DNA from: Opitutales bacterium
Lineage (GTDB): Bacteria > Verrucomicrobiota > Verrucomicrobiia > Opitutales > Seribacteraceae
DNA: 43,610 bases
Direction: 5' to 3'
NCBI GenBank assembly: GCA_028045305.1
Contig: JAOFTV010000016.1
Coordinates: forward strand, 1 to 43,610
A program made the position numbers and the translations under genes. The notes beneath the pieces are model-generated. The model had not been told where the DNA came from and did not search any database. It saw only the letters and a list, made by a program, of their open reading frames with translations. Shown in pieces: positions 9,642 to 18,281 of the stretch (its first letter is position 1; each line of letters begins with the position of its first letter).

Positions 9642-11185
9642 CAGTACTGACGACGCAAATTAGTAGGGGCGATGCCCAGTTCTTCCCGGTACTTGGCCAC
9701 GGTCCGACGAGCAAGTTTAATATCCTTGTCGGCCAACAAATCAACAATCTTACGATCACTCAATGGTTTCTTGGGGTCTTCCTGTTCGATAATGGATCCA
9801 ATGATTTCTTTAACGCTTGTATTGGAGACGGCATCGCCATCTTTTCCGGAATACCCAGGGGTAAAGAAATATTTAAAGGCAAACAGGCCATGTGGTGTAC
9901 GCAAATACTTGTTGGCAATGGCCCGTGAAACCGTGGTTTCATGAACCTCTATTTCCTCAGCCACTTCGGCCATGGTCATGGGGTGAAGTTTTGAAGATCC
10001 GTGGATAAAAAAGTCTTCCTGTTTGAGGAGAATTTTACGGGTGATTCTCTCAATGGTGTTTTGTCTTTGATCTATTGAATTAATAAGGAATTTGCCTGCC
10101 CGCATTTGGTTGCGTACATACTCCTTTTCCTTGGGGCTAAGTATTCCTTTGGTGATCAATTCCTTGTAGGTTTTATTGATGCGCAAGCGGGGAACATAGT
10201 CGTTGTTTAAATGAATCACCCATTCATTTCCGACCTTTTCCACCTCAGCATCTGCCGCGATTGCCTGGTTGCTGTCATCAGAGAAGCGCCGACCGGGTGA
10301 AGGGTCCAACTCGGCAATTTTATCCAGTGCAAAGTGAATGGCCTGTGGAGGTTGAGAAAGTTTTCTTGATAATTCTGGAACCCTTCTGCGAACAAGCAGT
10401 GGAAAGTGGTCCTGAACAATTCGATAGGATAGGGAATCCTCCCACCCGCGTGCATCCATTTGTTTGAGCAAACAGTCTTGCAAGTCCAAGGATGCAATAC
10501 CGGATGGGTCAAAGGATTGAAGGATGAGCAAGCCTGCCTGTAGATCTTTGAGTGGAAGTTCAGAGGTGAGTCCGATCTCGGAAAGGGAGGTCGAAAGAAA
10601 TCCGTTTTCATCCAGTGCCCCGATTAAATATTGGCAGGCTTCGGCTTGTCCGGGAGTGGTATCCGCCAATTTTAATTGATCAAGCAAATGTTCCTGCAAG
10701 GAAGTTTCTGCGACCAGCGAATCAAAGAAGAATTTTCGTTTTTCTTCTGCCTCGGAGTTTCCCAACTGAGCTTCTCCTTCATATTCGCGTTCGTAGTGCT
10801 CGCGCAAATCTTCCTGCATTTCTCGAAGTACAGAAAATTGATCTTCAAAATCTAAATCTGTTATATCATCTGATGTTTCATCCCAGTCGTCTTCCTTATC
10901 TTCAGGAGAATCATTGGACTCCTCGTTTTTAGAAACTTCCTCTATTTCATTTTCCTGATCATTTATCTCATCGGGACTGGGATCGTTTACTTCTCCATCC
11001 AGGCTTTCATCATTGGTTCCGATTTCTTCAAGCAATGGATTGGTCTGTAATTCCTCGAGGATTGCGGATCTAAGTTCCAATGCTGGAACCTGAAGAATTT
11101 TTAACGACTGCCTGAGTTGCGGAGCCAGAACAAGGCTCTGGGTCTGCTTCTGTACTTGCCGTAGTCCTTGAGACTGTATGGCCAT
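9641..11185 (-). CDS. rpoN: RNA polymerase sigma-54 factor
   Basis: Sigma-54 directs core polymerase to -24/-12 promoters, which need an AAA+ enhancer-binding activator. The 514-residue protein has the glutamine- and leucine-rich region I (LVLAPQLRQSLKILQVPALEL, to about residue 50). A long, very acidic region II follows (about 55-125). After it come the core-binding domain, a helix-turn-helix (MTMAEVAEEIEVHETTVSRA) and the RpoN box ARRTVAKYRE at 492-501. It sits 12 bases behind a Ser/Thr kinase gene and overlaps the TsaB-like gene, so the three are co-transcribed. The acidic region II is longer than in many homologues. The identification is secure. Confidence 0.97.
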   Translation of the reverse strand: MAIQSQGLRQVQKQTQSLVLAPQLRQSLKILQVPALELRSAILEELQTNPLLEEIGTNDESLDGEVNDPSPDEINDQENEIEEVSKNEESNDSPEDKEDDWDETSDDITDLDFEDQFSVLREMQEDLREHYEREYEGEAQLGNSEAEEKRKFFFDSLVAETSLQEHLLDQLKLADTTPGQAEACQYLIGALDENGFLSTSLSEIGLTSELPLKDLQAGLLILQSFDPSGIASLDLQDCLLKQMDARGWEDSLSYRIVQDHFPLLVRRRVPELSRKLSQPPQAIHFALDKIAELDPSPGRRFSDDSNQAIAADAEVEKVGNEWVIHLNNDYVPRLRINKTYKELITKGILSPKEKEYVRNQMRAGKFLINSIDQRQNTIERITRKILLKQEDFFIHGSSKLHPMTMAEVAEEIEVHETTVSRAIANKYLRTPHGLFAFKYFFTPGYSGKDGDAVSNTSVKEIIGSIIEQEDPKKPLSDRKIVDLLADKDIKLARRTVAKYREELGIAPTNLRRQY

Positions 11186-11197
11186 AAATAAACCTAT

Positions 11198-12178
11198 TTA
11201 GGTGGTAATGGATGGGGTTTCCCCACGATGCCAGCGCAGTGCGGCATTTTCCCCATCTTTGCCGAACAAATCACATGCGTAAGCGGCAAGTTTTTCGTTG
11301 GTCGGGCCATATCCTTCACCGTAGATAAAGTTTTCTAATTCGGTAAGCATAAGGTCTGCGGATTGGTATCTGGATTCGCGGGGTCGCTGCAGTGCCAGAT
11401 GAAGAATATTATTTAACCGTTCATCCACATCCGGACGAACTTCACTAAATTTTGGAAGATCCATTTCCAAAATATTACGGATGGTTTTTTCTGATTCAGC
11501 TTCTTCGAAAATATTGTAACCCAGCATCAATTCAGCCATTACGATACCGCAGCAAAAAAGGTCTGCCCGATGATCTGTGATTTCACACCGTGCCTGTTCG
11601 GGAGAGAGGTATTCATCCTTACCTGCAATCACATCGCCTTCTTGATTGTACATAAGGTCTAAAGCCTTTGCGATTCCGAAGTCGGTGAGTTTTACATCGC
11701 CCTCCTTTCCGATCATAATATTCTTGGGGTTCACATCGCGGTGAACGATTCCCAGTGACCTGCCTTCACGGTCTTCCTTTCGGTGAGCGTAGGCAAGCCC
11801 TCGACAGACTCGTGAAACAATAAACACTGCGAGGTCGGCAGGGATGTACTGGTCAGTTTCTGAGTGTCGCTCCAAGAATTCCTCCAGGTTCCACCCGGAA
11901 ACATATTCCATGGTCATGAAGTACTGTTCGCCCACTTTCCCCAAGTGGTAGGTTTGTACGATATTGGTGTGAATGAGGTCGGAGACGAGCTTTGCTTCAC
12001 CGATGAAATTGTTTCGGAATTCCTCGATTGCCGAGTACTCTTCACGAATCAATTTAATTGCCACCACCTTTCGAAACCCACCAATGCCACGTTGCACGGC
12101 TTCGTAAACCAAGCCCATGCCACCTTCGGCGATCTTGCGAGTAAGTTCATAATGAACTTCGTTAAAAATATGCTTCAT
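11198..12178 (-). CDS. Serine/threonine protein kinase
   Basis: A 326-residue soluble Hanks-type kinase. The glycine loop is AEGGMG (17-22), followed by the ATP-anchoring K42 in VVAIKLI. The catalytic loop is HRDVNPKN with D148 and N153, and the magnesium motif is DFG at 166-168. An activation segment ending in YLSPEQAR follows. All key catalytic residues are present, so it should be active. There is no transmembrane helix and no PASTA or other sensor domain; a short C-terminal tail of about 45 residues follows the kinase fold. It is the first gene of the operon with rpoN, 12 bases apart. That suggests, without proving, that its signalling is linked to sigma-54 expression or activity. Substrate unknown. 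Confidence 0.94.
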   Translation of the reverse strand: MKHIFNEVHYELTRKIAEGGMGLVYEAVQRGIGGFRKVVAIKLIREEYSAIEEFRNNFIGEAKLVSDLIHTNIVQTYHLGKVGEQYFMTMEYVSGWNLEEFLERHSETDQYIPADLAVFIVSRVCRGLAYAHRKEDREGRSLGIVHRDVNPKNIMIGKEGDVKLTDFGIAKALDLMYNQEGDVIAGKDEYLSPEQARCEITDHRADLFCCGIVMAELMLGYNIFEEAESEKTIRNILEMDLPKFSEVRPDVDERLNNILHLALQRPRESRYQSADLMLTELENFIYGEGYGPTNEKLAAYACDLFGKDGENAALRWHRGETPSITT

Positions 12179-12274
12179 TGTTTATGCCAATCTTGAACGG
12201 ATTTTGTGTAATCGTATAACTTTGTTTGATTTCATCAAGAAAACTTTGAATGAATTGAATATTAATTGACTTTG

Positions 12275-12290
12275 TGGCATAAAATTAGCT
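12275..12290 (+). promoter_or_regulatory. Candidate sigma-54 promoter
   Basis: The sequence TGGCATAAAATTAGCT has GG and GC separated by 10 bases and matches most positions of the TGGCACG-N4-TTGCW consensus. It lies about 50 bases upstream of the ATG of the IscA-type gene, in the gap divergent from the kinase-rpoN operon. One short match can arise by chance, so this is a weak call. Confidence 0.3.
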
Positions 12291-12339
12291 GCTTTTTACC
12301 TGAATTGACTTCTTTGTCACAAAAGTAGATGATAAGTGT

Positions 12340-12654
12340 ATGATTAAGTTAACTGAAAATGCTGCGTTGAAGGTCAATTCCATGCTCGCGGATGCAGAAG
12401 ATGGTAAAGTTCTGCGGATTTTTATCGATCCGGGCGGGTGTTCAGGTTTTGAATATGGGATGGCCGTAGATCTCCCTAAAGCGGATGACATAAAAGGTGA
12501 AGACCGTGGAGTTCCTTTTGCTGTGGACCGTTCGAGTTTGGAATATCTTTCCGGTTCAGAAGTTCACTTTGATGATGGATTGTCGGGGAAAGGTTTTGAA
12601 ATCCGTAACCCCAATGCTCAGACGACTTGCGGGTGCGGGAAATCGTTCAGCTGA
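12340..12654 (+). CDS. IscA/ErpA-type iron-sulfur cluster assembly protein
   Basis: A 104-residue A-type carrier protein (HesB/IscA/ErpA/SufA family) that receives and delivers Fe-S clusters in the cytoplasm. The three cluster ligands are in the expected places: C34 in PGGCSGFEYG, and C97 and C99 in the C-terminal TTCGCGKSF. Length and fold signature are typical. ATG at 12340 is the first sensible start. Its 3' end overlaps the start of the downstream DsbD-N protein. There is no isc or suf operon around it, so the specific A-type name cannot be decided. Confidence 0.93.
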   Translation: MIKLTENAALKVNSMLADAEDGKVLRIFIDPGGCSGFEYGMAVDLPKADDIKGEDRGVPFAVDRSSLEYLSGSEVHFDDGLSGKGFEIRNPNAQTTCGCGKSFS

Positions 12655-13466
12655 TCTGGTTCTGTTCGATTTTGTTCCTTTTACTTCCTTCCCTTTGGGG
12701 GTTGGAAGGGGAGTGGGTCAGGCAGGGTGCAGTTTCCACTAGGTTAATATTACCGGCAGATGGCATTGAGAGTGAATCCTCATTCTGGCTTGGTTGGCAA
12801 ATTAAGCGAGATTCGGGTTGGCATACTTATTGGGAGCATCCGGGCGATGTGGGGGTAGCCCCCAGTTTGAGTTGGGACTTGCCCGATGGGTTCCAGTGTG
12901 ATCCACCTCTTTTTTCTCCCCCTTTGCGGGTCTACATGTTTGATATTGGAGCCTATGGACATAAAAATGAAACCTTATTCCTCCTGCGAATTCATGCACC
13001 GCAACTGAGTCCAGGAAATTTACTGACTTTGCGGGCACGGGCGAATTGGTTGGCTTGTTCGGACACTTGCTTGCCTGGGCAAACTGATCTTAAATTGGAG
13101 GTGCCCGTAAGGGAAAATCCAGTCCCCGATATTAATTGGAAAAAGAGAATGGATCATTTTCTTCGATCATCCCCCAAAGGGTTGCCTTCCCAATGGAGAG
13201 GTCGGGTAACAAAGGCGGGGAAATTTTATAAACTAGAATTTTCGACACCTGGCATTCCTCCTGGCGGAGATGTAGATTTTTTTATCCAGAACAGAATGGC
13301 TCGTTCTCAAAGTCTACCCTTGGTGAAAAGAAAAAAAGATGGCCTGGATATTCTGTTGGAACAATCTCCATGGGCGATGAAAGACGCACGCCGTTTGAAG
13401 GGCTTGCTTCAATTCAAACAGACGACTGGCATTCCGGTTTATTACCGGGTGGACTTGCCGCTTTAA
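12627..13466 (+). CDS. Stand-alone DsbD N-terminal-like domain protein
   Basis: About 279 residues with an N-terminal signal or anchor segment (LIWFCSILFLLLPSLWG) and a domain like the N-terminal, immunoglobulin-like domain of the thiol:disulfide transporter DsbD. The diagnostic segment is ANWLACSDTCLPGQ, with the paired cysteines that exchange disulfides in that family. The membrane core and C-terminal thioredoxin domain of full DsbD are absent, so this is a periplasmic domain on its own. Partners would have to be encoded elsewhere. The reading frame opens with TTG at 12627 inside the 3' end of the IscA-type gene; GTG at 12633 is another possible start. The overlap suggests translational coupling. 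Role in redox homeostasis is inferred. Confidence 0.78.
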   Translation: MRVREIVQLIWFCSILFLLLPSLWGLEGEWVRQGAVSTRLILPADGIESESSFWLGWQIKRDSGWHTYWEHPGDVGVAPSLSWDLPDGFQCDPPLFSPPLRVYMFDIGAYGHKNETLFLLRIHAPQLSPGNLLTLRARANWLACSDTCLPGQTDLKLEVPVRENPVPDINWKKRMDHFLRSSPKGLPSQWRGRVTKAGKFYKLEFSTPGIPPGGDVDFFIQNRMARSQSLPLVKRKKDGLDILLEQSPWAMKDARRLKGLLQFKQTTGIPVYYRVDLPL

Positions 13467-13513
13467 GAGGGGGAGGGCAGAGGGGCAACTTGGGCTACTG
13501 AGTGCTCCAAGGC

Positions 13514-15280
13514 TTACATTTCTTCCAGGGTCTCAATGCCCAGAAGGAAAAGACCTGTTTTTAAGGTATGTAAAGTTTGGGAGCACAATTGCAGGCGTAA
13601 TTCCTGAGTTTTTACTTCATCCACCATGACCTTGTCCTGGTTGTAGAAAGAACTGAATTCTGTGGCTAATTCATACAGGTATGTGCAAAGGAAGTGAGGT
13701 TTTAGTTCGCGGGTTGCTTGATCCAAGGCCATGGGGAAGAGCAGGAGTTTGCGGGCAAGTTTGCGTTCAGCCTCAGTCTGTGGGGGTCTCGGAGATTGAG
13801 TAGGCTGACTGGGGTCGCGGTTTAACTTTCGAAAGATACTGAAAATCCGGGCAACTGCGTATTGCAGATAGGGGGCGGTGTTTCCTTGCATGGCCAATAA
13901 TTTATCCCATGAAAATACATAGTCCAAGGTACGGTCCTGGGAAAGATCTGCATAACGCACAGCTCCCAAGCCGATTATTTTTGCCCTTCTCTCTACCTCA
14001 TTGTTTGGAATTTCGGAATTTTTTTGCCTGACCATGACCCCTGCTCGCCTGATAGCTTCTTCAAGCAAATCGATCAGTTTGATGGGCTGCCCATCCCGTG
14101 TCTTGATTGCCTTATTGTCCTCCCCGAGTATGGTTCCGAACCAGACATGGGAGAGCTCCGGCAATTCACGACCTTCTGCTTGAAACCACTTCCGTGCAGT
14201 GAGGAAAAGTTGTTCGAAATGATCGCGTTGTCGTCCGTCCGTGACATAAATTATCTGATCGCATTTCCATTCTGCCTGGCGGAAGGAAAGGGTAGCGAGG
14301 TCTGTGGTTGCATAGTTGCTTGCACCATCGGATTTCCGGATGATGAAGGGCTGCTTGGCAAAGCGTTTGTGGTCAGGGTGAAAGACAACCAAGGCACCAT
14401 CATCTTCCTGGCAAATCTGATGCCTGGACAAAGCCTCGTAAACCAGATCTACCTTGTCGCGGTAAAAACTTTCTCCAAGTGCATGATCAAAATTTGCCCC
14501 TAGCAGTCTGTAAATTTGCTCGAATGACTCCATGCTTAGGTCTCTAATTTTCTCCCAGAGTGAAAGGCTGTAAGGATCACCGTCCTGAAGTTTGACCAAG
14601 TGGGCACGGGCTTTGGACAAAGCAACTTCACTTTCTTTAATTCGGGAATTTCCCAGGCGGTAAAGATCTTCAAGCCGGGCAACCGGGTCGTCACCCAAAT
14701 CATCAAGGGAAACTTTCTCCTCTTCAATCGCTAGCAATAAAATGCCAAATTGAGTACCCCAATCCCCTAAATGATTATCCCGGATAACTTTGTGTCCACG
14801 AAAAGTCAGCATCCTTGAGATACATTCACCAATCAAGGTTGAACGAATGTGCCCGACATGCATTTGTTTAGCGGTATTGGGGGAGGAAAAATCGACCGCT
14901 ATAACTTTGGCATTCCCGGTTTTTGCAGATTTATTTAATTCATTTTCCGATCCATGGGAGAGACCCCATTGTAACAAGAGTTCCGGCGATGCAGAAAAGT
15001 TGATAAAGCCGGGCCCCGACAAATCCACCTTCCAATCGTTTGAAGGAGGAAGGGCATCGACTAACCGTTGAGCAAGTACTCTTGGATTTTGACCGGTTTT
15101 TTTGGCATGGGGAAGAGCCCCGTTAGCTTGAAAATCTCCAAATCGTTCGTCGGCTACCCGCGTTTGCGGTTCGAAGTCCGGTCCAAATCCTTCCAAGCCT
15201 ACGGAGAGATTGCTTAGTTGGCTATCGATTGCGGAACATAAATTAAATGATGGATGCATAAACGGAAGATGTCCAAGCAT
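13514..15280 (-). CDS. argS: Arginyl-tRNA synthetase
   Basis: Class I synthetase that charges tRNA-Arg. The 588-residue protein has the N-terminal additional domain with ERFGDFQANGAL, the HIGH-type motif HVGHIRST at 141-148, NHLGDWGTQFG, and the anticodon-binding DALR-type C-terminus, which contains FSSFYNQDKV. As is common in ArgRS, a canonical KMSKS is not evident. The start may be ATG 15280 or the ATG at 15259 (codon 8). It converges with the DsbD-N gene and is divergent from the nucleoside phosphorylase gene. The identification is secure. Confidence 0.97.
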   Translation of the reverse strand: MLGHLPFMHPSFNLCSAIDSQLSNLSVGLEGFGPDFEPQTRVADERFGDFQANGALPHAKKTGQNPRVLAQRLVDALPPSNDWKVDLSGPGFINFSASPELLLQWGLSHGSENELNKSAKTGNAKVIAVDFSSPNTAKQMHVGHIRSTLIGECISRMLTFRGHKVIRDNHLGDWGTQFGILLLAIEEEKVSLDDLGDDPVARLEDLYRLGNSRIKESEVALSKARAHLVKLQDGDPYSLSLWEKIRDLSMESFEQIYRLLGANFDHALGESFYRDKVDLVYEALSRHQICQEDDGALVVFHPDHKRFAKQPFIIRKSDGASNYATTDLATLSFRQAEWKCDQIIYVTDGRQRDHFEQLFLTARKWFQAEGRELPELSHVWFGTILGEDNKAIKTRDGQPIKLIDLLEEAIRRAGVMVRQKNSEIPNNEVERRAKIIGLGAVRYADLSQDRTLDYVFSWDKLLAMQGNTAPYLQYAVARIFSIFRKLNRDPSQPTQSPRPPQTEAERKLARKLLLFPMALDQATRELKPHFLCTYLYELATEFSSFYNQDKVMVDEVKTQELRLQLCSQTLHTLKTGLFLLGIETLEEM

Positions 15281-15403
15281 GGAATGGACGATTCGTCAAG
15301 TGCCCACCCACTATAAACTCGACAAACTAAGCATTATATTGTACAAATCGACCCTTGCTTTCATTTTACCCCAACCACTAACTCTAACCAAGAGTAACAC
15401 ATT

Positions 15404-16726
15404 ATGCCTAAGGCCAATAAAAAAGAAGCACCCTCTTTTGCGTATCTTATCGAAAAGAAACGGGATGGAGGAGAGTATACCGACGAGGAAGTTCGTACAA
15501 TTGTGGATGCCATTTTGGACGAGGAAATGCCGGAATTCCAGCAATCTGCCTGGATAATGACCAATTTCTTCAAGGGTATGTCCGCACAGGAAATCTCTTT
15601 CCTCGCTGAGGAAATGATGCTCTCTGGAGAAGTCATTGAAATGATGGATGTATCGCGCCCCAAGATCGAGAAGTATTCGACGGGTGGTGTTGGAGACAAG
15701 ACAAGTTTGGTCCTCGGTCCGTTGTCTGCGGTTGCTGGAGTTGCTATGCCGATGATGAATGGGGATGACGAAGAATTCCTTACAAGCAATTGCGAAAAGT
15801 TGAAAGCGATCCCAAAGATCAGGACCGATTTAGACTTGGAGGAATTTCACGCACAAGTACGTAAGATCGGATGTGCATTCATTGATCGTAATGTCGAAAT
15901 CTCACCTGTAGAAATTTCCCTCTACGAATTACGCCAAAAAATCGGTGCGATTCCATCCATTCCTTTTATCACTGCAGGTACTTTAAGTCGAAAGTTTGCT
16001 TCTGGAGCCGAAGGTGTTGTGGTCGATGTGAAGTGGGGTAAGGGCTCATTTATTCGTGATGTAGAAGATGCTAAGCAACTTGCACGCTCGATCACCCGAG
16101 TCGGGCGTTTAATGAAGCGCCGTTGCGTGGCATTGGTGACTGATAACAATCAACCACTTGGAAATTGCCTGGGTGCCTCACTTGAACTTAAAGAAGCGAT
16201 TGAGCTGCTCAAGGGAGAAGGTCCTGAAGATTTGCAGGATCTGGTAATGAAACTCGGTATGGAAATTGTTCGTTTGGCAGGTGTTGCCGGTTCCACACTC
16301 TCTGCAAAACAGACTGTTCGTAAGCATTTGGAAGATGGAACAGCGCTGGAGAAACTCAAGGACATTGTTGCCGCACAAGGTGGTGATACCAAGGTTATTG
16401 ATGATCCCGAAAAACTTCCCCAAGCCAAGCACGCGAAGAAACTTCCTGCACCCAAGCGTGGATATGTCCACACCATTGATGCCGGGCAACTTGCGAGAGG
16501 TGTGCAAATTCTAGCTCATGGAGACAATGGAAAGTTTGATCCTGCAGTAGGTGTTGCCGAACTTCGAAAGGTTGGCACGCAAATGAAACAGGGAGAAGCC
16601 TTGATGATTATTCATTACAACGATGAAAAGCGTCTTAAAGAAGCGATGGACTATTTTAAAGCCGCTTACCGTCTTGCTCCCAAGCGTCCGAATCCCGTTC
16701 CTTTGGTGGTCGAGCGTGTTGCTTGA
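15404..16726 (+). CDS. Pyrimidine-nucleoside/thymidine phosphorylase family, divergent active site
   Basis: A 440-residue protein clearly homologous to thymidine and pyrimidine-nucleoside phosphorylases, which split nucleosides with phosphate into base and (deoxy)ribose-1-phosphate. The family signature is visible as KYSTGGVGDKTSLVLGP (90-106). It continues with SIPFITAGTLSRK, NQPLG and EAIELLKGEGPEDL. However, the glycine-rich segment that normally reads SGRGLGHTGGT is replaced at 119-129 by NGDDEEFLTSN. Using E. coli numbering (offset 6, no gaps), His85 is Y91, Ser113 is N119, Thr123 is N129, Ser186 is G192 and Lys190 is R196. K90, S92, S101 and R177 (K84, S86, S95, R171) are kept. It may therefore use another substrate or have lost phosphorolysis. 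A strong terminator follows it. Confidence 0.85.
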   Translation: MPKANKKEAPSFAYLIEKKRDGGEYTDEEVRTIVDAILDEEMPEFQQSAWIMTNFFKGMSAQEISFLAEEMMLSGEVIEMMDVSRPKIEKYSTGGVGDKTSLVLGPLSAVAGVAMPMMNGDDEEFLTSNCEKLKAIPKIRTDLDLEEFHAQVRKIGCAFIDRNVEISPVEISLYELRQKIGAIPSIPFITAGTLSRKFASGAEGVVVDVKWGKGSFIRDVEDAKQLARSITRVGRLMKRRCVALVTDNNQPLGNCLGASLELKEAIELLKGEGPEDLQDLVMKLGMEIVRLAGVAGSTLSAKQTVRKHLEDGTALEKLKDIVAAQGGDTKVIDDPEKLPQAKHAKKLPAPKRGYVHTIDAGQLARGVQILAHGDNGKFDPAVGVAELRKVGTQMKQGEALMIIHYNDEKRLKEAMDYFKAAYRLAPKRPNPVPLVVERVA

Positions 16727-16750
16727 ATTTTAAACCTTTAAAACTTTTTC

Positions 16751-16780
16751 AAAAAAGCCTCCCTTAAAGGAGGCTTTTTT
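16751..16780 (+). terminator. Rho-independent terminator, probably bidirectional
   Basis: A perfect 12-base inverted repeat: A6 plus GCCTCC, a six-base loop (CTTAAA), then GGAGGC plus T6. It lies 25 bases past the phosphorylase stop on the plus strand and also just beyond the efp stop on the minus strand. With A and T runs on both sides it can serve both convergent transcripts. Confidence 0.95.
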
Positions 16781-16812
16781 GTGGAAAAGTAGTTAGGGAA
16801 AAGAGACCGAAA

Positions 16813-17370
16813 TTACACTCGGCCGAGGTAGGAACGATCCTCGGTGCTTATCTTAATAACATCATCTTTCTTAATAAAAAGGGGCACCTGTACAGTAATC
16901 CCCGAAGAAATAGTAACAGGTTTAAGGACATTTCCGGCGGTGTCACCGCGCAGAGCATCTGGGGCTTCGATAACGGTGGCTTCAACCGCAGAGGGTAGTT
17001 CCAAACGCACTGCCTGATCATCCACCAACAAAATGTCGTAGTTATTTCCTTCGACTAGAAAAATTTCATCATCCCCAATCATTTCCGTGGTTAGGACAGT
17101 ATCTTCATAAGTTTCCAAATCCATGAAATGAAAGCCATCCGTATCCTTGTAACTGTATTCTAATTTTTGAGTAGTGGTATGCAGGAAATCGACATTATCA
17201 GTGGAACGGAACTTTGTGGTAGTAGTCGTGCCACTTTGCAGGTTACGTAGGGTAGTCTGTACAAATCCCGCCTGTCTACCCTGTGTGCGGTGTTGCATTT
17301 CTAGTACCATGTGGGGTGATCCTTGAAAGAGGATTGCCCTGCCTTTTCGAATTTCTGTGGGTGATGCCAT
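16813..17370 (-). CDS. efp: Elongation factor P, arginine-tip type
   Basis: EF-P binds between the ribosomal P and E sites and relieves stalling at polyproline stretches. The 185-residue protein begins at ATG 17370. The open frame extends 21 codons further to a TTG, but that extension has no family similarity, and 185 residues is the normal length. The KOW-like N-domain and two OB domains are present. The loop that reaches the peptidyl transferase centre reads TQGRQAGF, with an arginine at residue 32. That is the arrangement seen in the Pseudomonas type (SGRNAAVV), which is rhamnosylated by EarP, rather than the lysine type (PGKGQAF) modified by EpmA/EpmB. No modification enzyme is in this window. 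It is divergent from xth. Confidence 0.95.
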   Translation of the reverse strand: MASPTEIRKGRAILFQGSPHMVLEMQHRTQGRQAGFVQTTLRNLQSGTTTTTKFRSTDNVDFLHTTTQKLEYSYKDTDGFHFMDLETYEDTVLTTEMIGDDEIFLVEGNNYDILLVDDQAVRLELPSAVEATVIEAPDALRGDTAGNVLKPVTISSGITVQVPLFIKKDDVIKISTEDRSYLGRV

Positions 17371-17468
17371 TTTATCTATATTATTTGTAAGTTTTGGAAA
17401 GGAGATGAGCCACATCCAGTTGCCTGATCTCAAAAAATGTTATTTGCTCATAAACTTTCCTTTGATCT

Positions 17469-18254
17469 ATGACCACACAAAACTCTACCCACTCCTTCGT
17501 CTCCTGGAATGTTAATGGACTGCGGGCTTGCCGAAAAAAGACCTTCGATAAATTTGTCGAACAGGTTTCTCCCGACTTTCTATGCCTTCAGGAAGTAAAG
17601 CTTAACCCTGATGCCATTCCTGAAGAAGACTTTGGTTATGCCTTTACACAATTTCACCTGGCCGAGAAAAACGGTTACTCTGGAACTGCCATCTTTTCCA
17701 AGCAGGAACCTCTCTCCGTTGCTCTCGATTTTCCCGATGGATCTCATGTGAGCGAAGGTCGTATGATTACCTGTGAATACGATGGTTTTTATTTGGTCAA
17801 TGTATATGTCCCCAACTCCAAGGGTGACCTTTCCCGGCTTCCCCATCGTTATGATTCATGGGATCCAGATCTCAAGGACTACCTAATCGATTTGAGGACA
17901 AAAAAACCGGTCGTTTTGTGCGGTGATCTCAATGTCGCTCACCGGGAAATCGATCTTGCCAACCCCAAGACCAATCGAAGGAATGCCGGCTTTACCGATG
18001 AGGAACGTGAGGGAATTTCTAACCTCTTAGCTGAGGGGTTTCTCGATAGTTTTCGCCATCTTCATCCAGAAGAAACAGGTGCATATTCCTGGTGGTCTTA
18101 TCGGGCGGGTGCCCGTGCCCGCAATGTTGGTTGGCGGATTGATTATTTTGTTACCTCCGACGATCTTGCTACCTCTATCCGGGAGGCCACCATTCATCCA
18201 GAATGGGAAGGTTCTGACCATTGCCCGGTGGGATTGGTTTTGGCAAATGGTTGA
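17469..18254 (+). CDS. xth: Exodeoxyribonuclease III / AP endonuclease
   Basis: A 261-residue member of the ExoIII/APE1 endonuclease-exonuclease-phosphatase family, which cuts at abasic sites in base excision repair. Motifs in order are SWNVNGLRA, metal ligand E42 in LQEVK, NVYVPNSKGD, the active-site GDLNVAH, RIDYFVTSD and the catalytic GSDHCPV at the C-terminus. All catalytic residues expected for the family are present and length is typical. ATG at 17469 follows the divergent efp promoter region. The ribD gene begins 27 bases after its stop, so xth-ribD-rdgB may form one transcript. Confidence 0.96.
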   Translation: MTTQNSTHSFVSWNVNGLRACRKKTFDKFVEQVSPDFLCLQEVKLNPDAIPEEDFGYAFTQFHLAEKNGYSGTAIFSKQEPLSVALDFPDGSHVSEGRMITCEYDGFYLVNVYVPNSKGDLSRLPHRYDSWDPDLKDYLIDLRTKKPVVLCGDLNVAHREIDLANPKTNRRNAGFTDEEREGISNLLAEGFLDSFRHLHPEETGAYSWWSYRAGARARNVGWRIDYFVTSDDLATSIREATIHPEWEGSDHCPVGLVLANG

Positions 18255-18281
18255 TTTTTCCATTTTAGTATCAAGTTTGAG

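Noticed and set aside
17371-17433. 21-codon N-terminal extension of EF-P
   Set aside because: Begins at TTG, has no similarity to EF-P, and would make the protein longer than the family norm of about 185 residues.
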